Shown here: one piece after another, positions 9,375 to 15,889 of the stretch
How the letters are laid out: the number at the start of each line of letters is the position of its first letter
Numbering within the stretch: position 1 is the first letter of the stretch
DNA from: Funneliformis mosseae
Taxonomy: Eukaryota; Glomeromycota; Glomeromycetes; Glomerales; Glomeraceae
DNA: 15,889 nucleotides
Direction: 5' to 3'
NCBI GenBank assembly: GCA_910592005.1
Contig: CAJVPP010002201.1
Span: 1 to 15,889 of the forward strand
Made by a program: the position numbers and the translations under genes
The notes under the pieces: generated by a model
Told to the model about the DNA's origin: nothing
Seen by the model: only the letters and a program-made list of their open reading frames with translations
The model's database searches: none

Positions 9375-10540
9375 GACACGTTCCTAATTAAATCCTATAT
9401 CGATTATAATAGCTATTCTATGTATACTCATGTCTACCAATTGGCCCAAGAGATCAAGAAAGGAATTGAATCAACTGACTCAAGCATTCAACTCGATTTG
9501 TATCAAGTACCTGAAACTCTTCCTCAAGAAGTTTTAACCAAAATGTACGCTCCACCTAAGCCAGAACTTCCAATTATTACACGTAAGCATATTAATCCAA
9601 TTTTCATATCAATTATATGGTTGATTAATACAACTAATAAAATATTTTTATTACATTAAAGCCGAAGTGCTAGCTGAAGCCGATGGGATTTTATTTGGAT
9701 TTCCAACTCGATTCGGTTCTATGCCAGCTCAATTCAAATCATTTTTGGATAGCACCGGTAAATTATGGTCCAGTGGTAGTTTGAACAACAAATTTGCCGG
9801 AATCTTTTCTTCAACTGCAACTCAACATGGAGGGCAAGAAACCACGGCTTACACTGCCATCACGTATTTAGCTCATCACGGAATCATTTACGTTCCACTT
9901 GTAAGCAAATTACCTTACTTTGGTCAAACCGATGAAATTATCGGAGGTGGTCCATGGGGAAGTGGCACAATTACTGGGTATATATACAGATCTCTTCTTT
10001 TTTTTTTTCCTTTATGATTTTTCTAACTTCTTTATTATAATAATTAGATCGGACGCTTCCCGCCCTGTTTCAGATAGAGAAAAAGAAATTGCAAGGGATC
10101 AAGGCAAACATTTTGCCGAGGTTGTATCAACCTATGTGAAAGGGAAGAAAGTGTAAGCAATCAATACATATATTGCTTTTAACTGTATTTTAAGACTTAC
10201 TTGTTTTAAATAGAATGGAAATTTTGTAATTTTAAAACGTATGAAATTAATGATTGATATGTATTAGTATTTAAGTTCAATAAAAACTTTATTTATTTTA
10301 TGAATCAAAGCTCTAATATGTTAGTTGTCAATTTACGTTTGTTTATTTCATCATCTCATAATTTATTACTCTCAAATTTATCTCGTCATTTGTAGTATTG
10401 AAACCGAAAAGAAAAAAGAAGAAAGTTCGGATGAAATTGTAGAATCAATTAACCCTACTCGTTCAATATCGAAAACAGAAAAGAAAAAGAAATCAAAGAA
10501 AAATTGGTTTTGTTGCGGGAAAAACGACTTAGTAGATTAA
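9304..10540 (+). CDS. NAD(P)H:quinone oxidoreductase, flavodoxin-like (Pst2/Ycp4/WrbA)
   Basis: FMN-dependent enzyme family reducing quinones by two electrons, linked to oxidative-stress defence. Exons: 9304-9326, 9413-9582, 9662-9977, then exon 4 from 10048. The first exon codes only MVKIIIV plus two bases and splices to give IVIYSMYTHV, the FMN phosphate loop. VPETLPQEVL, PPKPELP, DGILFGFPTRFGSMPAQ, AHHGIIYVPL and GGGPWGSGT follow in family order. If exon 4 runs to the TAA at 10154-10156 the protein is 205 aa, the usual length. If the GTAAGC donor at 10153 is used, exon 5 (10396-10540) adds about 47 residues and gives 252 aa, with a charged linker, a lysine cluster and NWFCCGKN near the end. 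The loop has Thr where relatives I recall have Gly (YGH). Orthology to one yeast paralogue is not resolvable. Confidence 0.9.
9346..9374 (+). repeat. Poly(T) tract, 29 nt, inside intron 1
   Basis: A 29-base T run takes up a third of the 86-bp first intron (9327-9412), lying between the GTGAGT donor and a CTAAT branch-point-like word near 9384. It creates a false poly-Phe frame if read through. Confidence 0.9.
10153..10395 (+). promoter_or_regulatory. Optional terminal intron of the oxidoreductase gene
   Basis: The donor GTAAGC begins inside the GTG-TAA that ends the short form, so splicing removes the stop codon. The acceptor is TTTGTAG at 10395. At 243 bp it is much longer than the other introns here (49-117 bp) and contains an AATAAA (10279-10284), which would suit 3'-end formation of an unspliced short transcript. 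Confidence 0.6.
10279..10284 (+). terminator. AATAAA poly(A) signal, short oxidoreductase transcript
   Basis: Canonical AATAAA 123 nt after the short-form stop codon, within the optional intron. Assignment is by position. Confidence 0.45.
10396..10540 (+). CDS. Alternative last exon: basic, Cys-Cys C-terminal tail
   Basis: Joined to exon 4 at 10152 it continues the frame as VIETEKKKEESSDE, then a Ser/Thr-containing linker, then KTEKKKKSKKNWFCCGKN and a short acidic end. Lysine-rich sequence next to paired cysteines and an aromatic residue is typical of peripheral membrane anchors modified by S-acylation. I recall that yeast Ycp4 is reported as palmitoylated, which would fit. There is no CaaX ending. 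In-frame splicing, the composition and the coding-like sequence support it as a real exon. Confidence 0.7.
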
Positions 10541-11439
10541 TTCATTTAAAAAATCATAAATTTTAATTTTTTTTTTTTTTAGATTTAGATTTATTATAAT
10601 AATTGGCTTTATAATTAATATCATCTCATAATATTATTATCTTATTCAAATTTTAATAACTTTTTTATTTCACTTATAATATTTGTATATTATTAATATT
10701 AAGATTAACACAAAGTTTGGCAATAAATACACGATTAATTAAAAAAAAATTACACTGAAAGGTTTTTGATAGTTGAGCGAGAAAAGTACGTTGAAACGTA
10801 AACATGATACGAGCGCATTACGAGAAGAGAAAAAATCCTTTTTTTCTTCTCGCTTTTGAATGAGTTGTAGACAGATGATTTATTTATCTTTTATTTTATA
10901 AAAAACCAATTTATACATATGTCCCAATCTAATAAACGATCGATTTTATTTATACATTCATCATTAGAAATTTCAGCTTAAAAAGAGCTTTATTCACAGT
11001 TTCAGCAAAATTATTATGTCAGAACAAAACAGATTTTGCTTAAACATAATGATTTTATGCGTAAAAAATTGTAAAGAAAAATTTTAATTCATTTATAGAA
11101 TGAGGAGAATATTATAATAATAATAATTAAATAAAACAAAAGATTTAAAGTAAAAGAACAAACATTAAATTCGTTAGATGAGAATATTGACAAGAAAAGA
11201 ATGTAAGTTATATTTTGTGTCCACTGACGCATGCAAAATTAAATTGAGAATTAGTTCCGTCAAGATAATCGAATGAAAAAGAAAATTTTAAATTATAGAA
11301 GGACTATTTTTTTTTTTTTTTTTTTTTTTTTCCTTCTTAAATAGAGGTGAGGTTCCTCCTCATCTTACACGTGATCCGAGCGCTTCTCATGTAATGCATA
11401 CCCTTGCCTATTGATAACGATGTGATTGGGTTAGAATGT
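10541..11439. other. Convergent intergenic region
   Basis: Lies between the 3' ends of the oxidoreductase (plus) and the coiled-coil gene (minus). An AATAAA at 10722-10727 could serve the long oxidoreductase transcript. A 25-base T run is at 11307-11331. No coding frame or RNA gene was recognised. Confidence 0.55.
11307..11331 (+). repeat. Poly(T) tract, 25 nt
   Basis: Uninterrupted T run just beyond the 3' end of the coiled-coil gene, reading as poly(A) on that gene's strand. Confidence 0.9.
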
Positions 11440-12534
11440 TCAGTTTTCTTTGGAAACGGTTTTATCGTTAAGGGCATGATTCGTTTTGAAAGTGTCGATG
11501 GCGTTCTGGAGGTCCTGACAAACGCGTTCTTGTTCGTCTATTTGGGTCATGAGTTCTTCGATGAGAGCTTGCTGGTCGGACATCGTGGTAGCTTGCTCAA
11601 TAATCAGGTTATTGGCAATATCCAATTCGTTTCGAAAATGGACACGGTCGCGATCTATTTGGTCATGTTCTCTTTTTAATATACTGCATTGTTTACGTAA
11701 ATCGGCAACTTCCTCTTCTAACTCGATAACACGTGAATCTTCACAAGCTAAACGATGTTCCATTTGACAAACATCGGCAGTCAACAAACCTTTTTCTTGC
11801 ATGAGTTCCTTCTTTTCGGCCTGTAACTTCTCATTTTCGAGTCGGAGCTTTTCAACTTCTGAGAGTAGTTTGGTATTTTCCGTACGGAGTTCTTTGATTT
11901 CGACGTTACTTTGAGCCTCAATGGAACTGGTAGATTTCTTCTTGGAGATACGAGGTTGTTGTACAGCTTTTGCCTTCTTGTTAACCATGTTTTTCGAGAT
12001 GTACTTTGGAGTTTGGATGATGGATTTTCGGTTGTGTGGGAAAGGAGCAACACGTACATTACGACTAAATTGCGTACGACTATCATCATTTTTTCGCTTC
12101 AATAAGGAAGCTTGGCGGGAAGGTTTAGTCGAATTTCTCTTTGTGGGGCTTAGATCATTTGCGATTGAAGAATAAGAAATATTTGATTTTGGAGTAGGTA
12201 GCAAACTGCTTACCGGAGAGGTCTTATTCATAACGTCAACATTCGTCTTGAGAGGCAATTTGGTTTTCGTAGGATCCGTGTTGGTGGTTATTTGTAATTG
12301 CGTAGTGGGAGGAACGATAGTAGGAACATTATTTATACCAGCAGACGACGGCTTCAGGTTCGTTTTTACCAAGCCCTTTTGTAATTTTGAAGGCATGATG
12401 GGAGATATCTGTTGCCCAGTTGAAATTTCATTTATACTACTGTTAGATTTGGCGGGAAGTCGTGAGGGCAAGCGAGAAACCGCGGTGGTGACGGTGATGG
12501 TAGTGGCGGTGGAGGTGGTTGTAGTGGTGGGCAT
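11440..12534 (-). CDS. Coiled-coil protein with Ser/Thr-rich N-terminus, function unknown
   Basis: Single-exon 364-aa frame, markedly GC-richer than its surroundings and the longest frame in the window. I do not recognise a named family. Residues 1-20 are almost all Thr, Val and Ala. Residues 20-205 are low-complexity and basic, rich in Ser, Thr, Pro and Lys, with five Ser/Thr-Pro sites (45, 106, 114, 129, 176), of which SPTK and TPK resemble cyclin-dependent kinase targets. KKAKAVQQPRISKKK (186-200) could be a nuclear signal. Residues about 207-350 form a long heptad-bearing coiled coil (ELRTENTKLLSEVEKL, IEELMTQIDEQERV). The last three residues are KEN, and RNELDIANN (301-309) matches the D-box pattern RxxLxxxxN. 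A cytoskeletal, spindle or nuclear scaffold role is plausible but unproven. The ATG at 12534 follows an A-rich leader on its strand and is the first available. Confidence 0.85.
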   Translation of the reverse strand: MPTTTTTSTATTITVTTAVSRLPSRLPAKSNSSINEISTGQQISPIMPSKLQKGLVKTNLKPSSAGINNVPTIVPPTTQLQITTNTDPTKTKLPLKTNVDVMNKTSPVSSLLPTPKSNISYSSIANDLSPTKRNSTKPSRQASLLKRKNDDSRTQFSRNVRVAPFPHNRKSIIQTPKYISKNMVNKKAKAVQQPRISKKKSTSSIEAQSNVEIKELRTENTKLLSEVEKLRLENEKLQAEKKELMQEKGLLTADVCQMEHRLACEDSRVIELEEEVADLRKQCSILKREHDQIDRDRVHFRNELDIANNLIIEQATTMSDQQALIEELMTQIDEQERVCQDLQNAIDTFKTNHALNDKTVSKEN

Positions 12535-13132
12535 GATTTTTTTTTTTTTTATTAGCTGGATAATATTACAACTATTTGCCGGTATAAAATAATATATGCG
12601 TCCTAAAAAAGCTCAATTTTTTTTTTTTTTTTTTTTTTCAAAAAAGGAAGTTGTCAGTTGCACTTTAGTGCTTTCGTTATGAACTTCGTTTTTAAGCAAA
12701 ACTACAAGTTCAAGGTTTGTAGCAACTTGCTTTTTTTTTTTTTTTTTTTAAAAAAAAATATGTATAAAAAAAAGTAAACCTTTTTATTTATAGTATATAT
12801 TTAATTTATTAGCCGTCGTCTTGAGAGGAAAAAAAAAAAAAAAAAAAAAAAAAAACAATAAAAAAATTTGTTTTGCGAAATTAAATGCAAATAAGTTTAC
12901 TTTTTATATTCAAAAAATCGCGTTTTTTATCTCTTAAGAAAATGTATTTAATCTTTCTTGTACATTTAAACATATTAAAAGGTAATTGATTTAATTGGTT
13001 TACTTTCCAAGCAAAATAACTGCAAAAAATATGTTTCGTAAAATTTTGTTGTTGTCACAAACAAAGCTTTATGTCCTTATTTATTACCTAACAATAAATT
13101 AAAAGGACACATTAAAAAAATACTAATTATAT
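12535..13132. other. Upstream region with clustered homopolymers
   Basis: Upstream of the coiled-coil gene. It contains T runs at 12537-12550 (14), 12617-12638 (22) and 12731-12749 (19), and an A run at 12829-12855 (27). Poly(dA:dT) tracts of this length exclude nucleosomes in fungi, so they may keep the promoter open. No coding frame is visible. Confidence 0.6.
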
Positions 13133-13715
13133 TTGTTGTTTACGTTACTCAAATGCCCCGACCATTTCCCTTATGGAAATTTCGTAATAGAAAGGGTAAA
13201 GATCTGTACTTGCGAAACATATCGTCTGATCGATCCATTCCGTTTTTTTTTTAAAAAAAAAAAAAAATCGCTTCACAACTCAATTTCCTACAACGAAAAA
13301 ATTGATCATAGAACTGCTGAATGGAGCAATAGTTATTATAGATTTTTTGAATGAATGCTATTAGGAATAACCGTAGACTTTAGAGAATGCGAGCAAGGAA
13401 TTACTGCGTTAATATGTTTGAAACGTAATCGCCAGATGATTATTGTGGAAGCAATGAAAGAAAGCAACCCGATTTATATTGTAAAGGCTTTAAATCCTAC
13501 GGGGTAAATAAATTGTTGGATGTTATAGTATGAAAAGCAGAATGAGTTTGAAGTTCTCCCTTGTTTCTTATGATTTATATTGGTTAAAGCTAGATACATA
13601 TACATGTTCAGAAATAGAAATGTCTCTAAAAAAAGGGCGAGTTCTGTGCGTTAGCAATGACTCAATTTTACTTCAAGTTCTAATAAGAACACTTTCAAGA
13701 GATTATATGCAATGA
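13133..13715 (+). pseudogene. Broken coding stretch, product unrecognised
   Basis: Two consecutive open stretches share one frame, separated only by a TGA at 13352-13354. The second begins with ATG at 13355 and runs 50 codons (ITALICLKRNRQMIIVEAM, NPIYIVKALNPTG) to a TAA at 13505-13507. A third open stretch in another frame (13530-13715, 61 codons, LVSYDLYWLKLDTY, SLKKGRVLCV) follows at once. A GT at 13503 and an AG at 13526-13527 would join the last two in frame, but as an intron it would be only 25 bp. Composition is protein-like and more GC-rich than the flanks. The first stretch has no ATG and includes a T10A15 run (13243-13267). I read it as a decayed or mis-bounded gene of unknown family. 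A functional multi-exon gene is not excluded. Confidence 0.4.
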
Positions 13716-13804
13716 AGCACATTAGGAATACTTTATACATTTGAAATGTTGATATTTAGTACTGGATTCCGAGAGTTTTTACTTTTAAACTGCACAAATA
13801 AGTC

Positions 13805-13900
13805 CTAATTTGTTGATTTTAATTTATGCACATACAAGATTAACCGGACCGGGCGCCGTTTCTTAACTGTCGGCATTTTTATTTGGCGCATTTCCGACAT
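13805..13900 (-). other. Small ORF (31 aa) in a GC-richer patch
   Basis: ATG at 13900 opens a 31-codon frame containing PTVKKRRPVRLIL, in a short patch (about 13840-13900) unusually rich in CpG for this window. A GTATGT donor-like word lies inside it, so it could be a first exon, but no convincing second exon was found. The same patch has TTTGGCGC (13882-13889), an E2F-like word, and TGTCGG...CCGACA as a 6-bp inverted repeat. Confidence 0.2.
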
Positions 13901-13909
13901 GACGTAAAG

Positions 13910-15143
13910 TACATCAAAAACTTTATTTTCTCGATACTTGACTTAATTAAACGTTGTCATCCTTTAAAAGAATAAAAGAGAAAATCATTTATTAATAAAA
14001 GAAATTCCGCCTTGTCATCGGTCTGGATGATTCTTGATACAATTTCATTTCAAAAAATAATGACAAAACTGTGTCAAGTAGATCTTTGTGAGATACTTAA
14101 TTTTGATTAACTTAAAAAAGTTAAACCTTTGTTTCGTTATAATTTCATTCTGATTACGACATTTTTTTTTTTACGTTTATTCACAGATTTTTACCAATAA
14201 ACACCCAGATATTAATAAAAATAATATTGTGAAATTTCTGTTAATTCCTTTAAATACAACGTGATTTAAAAATGCTTCGTTTCTTCCTAACATAAAATAT
14301 GTATTAATTAAATCAAATATATGTATCAAATATATGTATAGTCCCTTATGAAATTTATTACGGATTTTGATAAGTCACTTACTAATTTAAACCTACATAA
14401 CTCTAAATTCTTCTTGTTATTTTCCTTCCAAATTCTACGAAAATAATTGTCTTTTCTGTTTTTTTTTTTTTTGAAAAAAAATTATTATTACAAAAATAAT
14501 AATAATACGAACACATCAAGAAAAAAAATTTTTTTCATTAGGATTTTCAAAAATGCGTTCTGTTACGTTATTTTTATATCAATTTACTTTTGATAAATGC
14601 CTCCGATTACTACTACCAATTTCATAAATAGATTTAAAAAAAATCTGAAATATACGGACTACATATAGGTTTTATTTAGTCCTAGCGTCGCTCTGAAAAA
14701 ATGGTAGCCGGATTTTATTTGCCGGGTCAAATATACTTATTAGGGGTGACGTTAATCGTGTCAATTAGCATTTTTTTTCACAAAAAATTTTTCCAAGTCC
14801 CCAGAATACTTGGTAAATTGAAGAACGGCTGAGATGTGACGCGATGTGACAAATTTCCTAATCCCCTTAACTAATCTCAATTCATAATCCCCTAACTTTA
14901 ATAATCGTTAACATATGATAAATATGTAACCCTTATTATAATATATATTTTTATTTCATTTTATAGTTGAAATAACGATAAGTTTTAAATATAAAAATTT
15001 GAAATATTCTTACTGAACTTTGAATATAAAGGTGAAGTGATATCAAGAATATAGGAGCTTATCGTTATATAGATTTGTTAGTTTATACTTTATTAGTTTT
15101 AAAGATAAAATATAGATTTTATATATTTTGTATATTATTATGC
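13910..15143. other. AT-rich region, no gene seen
   Basis: About 1.2 kb with no convincing frame on either strand. Landmarks are T/A runs near 14162-14172 and 14460-14480, an ATT/AAT-repeat palindrome (about 14480-14506), and a slightly GC-richer patch at 14680-14885 with two adjacent GATGTGAC words (about 14833-14850). That patch might be a transposon relic, but no boundaries can be drawn. Confidence 0.5.
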
Positions 15144-15145
15144 TA

Positions 15146-15889
15146 CACTCCCCGGTCAAAAGTATTGGACCACGTGATTATCGTTACTTAAAATTGGCGT
15201 AATTCTATTGATCATAACTTTTGATGAAATGAACCAAATTTTTTTTCTTTCTCGCATAGTTACAAGCTTTTAATATTTGAATATATAAATATTTTTTAAT
15301 GTCAAAAATCTAAGAATTTATTGAATTTGAACGATTGGCCTCTGAAAAGGTGTCCACAGCGAATGAAATATTAAGATATTCTTGTCATTTTTTATTGTTT
15401 CAAAATGATGCTCATCATTGTATTTGGTATTGTCCTCATTAAAATTATGATGTAAATTGTTTAATTCCCACAATAAAATCAGGAAAATAAGACATAATGA
15501 TATTTTATGAAAAATAATATTGGACTTTTAATACAAGTTTCTGGTAAATTATTTTTTTTTGTATATATTGAGATTTAAAAATAATCTTTTGCCTTTTATT
15601 GATGAGTTGGAAACTGAGTTAGAGTATATTTTTAAGTTGCAGTTCATCGGGCAAAACAATTAAGCAATAGATAGAAATTATGGTAATTCAATCTCAAATA
15701 AGATTTGCCGACAAAAATTTTTTCTATAAATTAGGTAACCTAAGCAATTATTGCAGTAAATAATCCCCAAATATGGAAAATTCATAATCATCGTACAACC
15801 TCGTATATTAATTATATTAATTACTTTGTAATTCGTTTTGATAGTTTTTAATTACTTATAAAAAATATATATATATATATGATGAAATC
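15146..15889. mobile_element. Probable end of a second Tc1-like element, truncated by window
   Basis: After a TA (15144-15145) the sequence CACTCCCCGGTCAAAAGTAT, followed by TGGACCACG, closely resembles the outer inverted repeat of Tc1/mariner elements (CA(C/G)T...CAAAAGTATT-GGACC). It is unlike the repeats of the element at 1871-3225, so it would be a different family. No transposase motifs were found in the remaining 740 bp. The inner part may be a non-coding margin, a non-autonomous copy, or unrelated DNA. The other end is not in the window. Confidence 0.45.

Noticed and set aside
9339..9412. ATG followed by poly-Phe as the start of the oxidoreductase
   Set aside because: The Phe run is the T29 tract inside intron 1. 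The start at 9304 gives the conserved beta-strand MVKIIIV joined to IYSMY.
11404..12592. Several plus-strand and second-frame minus-strand ORFs over the coiled-coil gene
   Set aside because: They are shadows of the 364-aa frame, with no protein-like features and mutual overlap.
13503..13527. 25-bp GT...AG segment as a genuine intron
   Set aside because: Far shorter than the other introns here (49-117 bp, one of 243) and lacks a branch-point-like word, so it is kept only as an observation.
14480..14506. ATT/AAT-repeat palindrome as a terminator or RNA hairpin
   Set aside because: Simple-sequence symmetry, with no adjacent gene and no specific function indicated.
1..15889. tRNA or rRNA genes, CRISPR arrays, bacterial-type operons
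   Set aside because: No T-arm-like or rRNA-like words, no regular spacer-repeat arrays, and all clear genes have spliceosomal introns or fungal character.

Overview
The window looks like nuclear DNA of an arbuscular mycorrhizal fungus (Glomeromycotina, Rhizophagus-like). It is very AT-rich with long A/T homopolymers. Genes are split by many short (about 49-117 bp) GT-AG introns. It carries decayed Tc1/mariner elements and a remnant of the expanded tyrosine-kinase-like family I associate with Rhizophagus. The assignment rests on this general character, not on a species-level match.

Layout: 1-3.2 kb is repeat-rich. It has a partial unrecognised ORF at the left edge, a degenerate minisatellite of about 131 bp units (about 393-1400), and a Tc1-like transposon with inverted repeats and a transposase riddled with stops (1871-3225). 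From 3.4 to 4.8 kb on the minus strand lies a decayed kinase-like gene. Its proline-rich N-terminus and first kinase exon are intact, but its C-lobe is broken. 4.8-6.3 kb is intergenic with a small cluster of ATTGCGCCA repeats.

The conserved core is 6.3-12.5 kb. A nine-exon minus-strand gene encodes an APC/C co-activator of the Cdh1/Fizzy-related type, with C-box, WD40 propeller and Ile-Arg tail. It is divergently arranged with a plus-strand flavodoxin-like NAD(P)H:quinone oxidoreductase (Pst2/Ycp4/WrbA family). That gene converges on a single-exon minus-strand gene for a 364-aa coiled-coil protein of unknown function. The first two genes each show a splice choice that would change function. 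In the Cdh1 gene, tandem acceptors 15 nt apart would keep or delete five residues of the C-box in frame. In the oxidoreductase gene, a donor overlapping the stop codon gives either a short protein or one with a basic, Cys-Cys C-terminal tail.

12.5-15.9 kb has several homopolymers, a broken unrecognised coding stretch (13.1-13.7 kb), a tiny ORF in a locally GC-richer patch, AT-rich DNA with nothing recognisable, and what looks like one end of a second Tc1-like element entering at 15,146. Gene models were built by eye from splice signals, frame continuity and remembered family sequences. No alignment or search was run.
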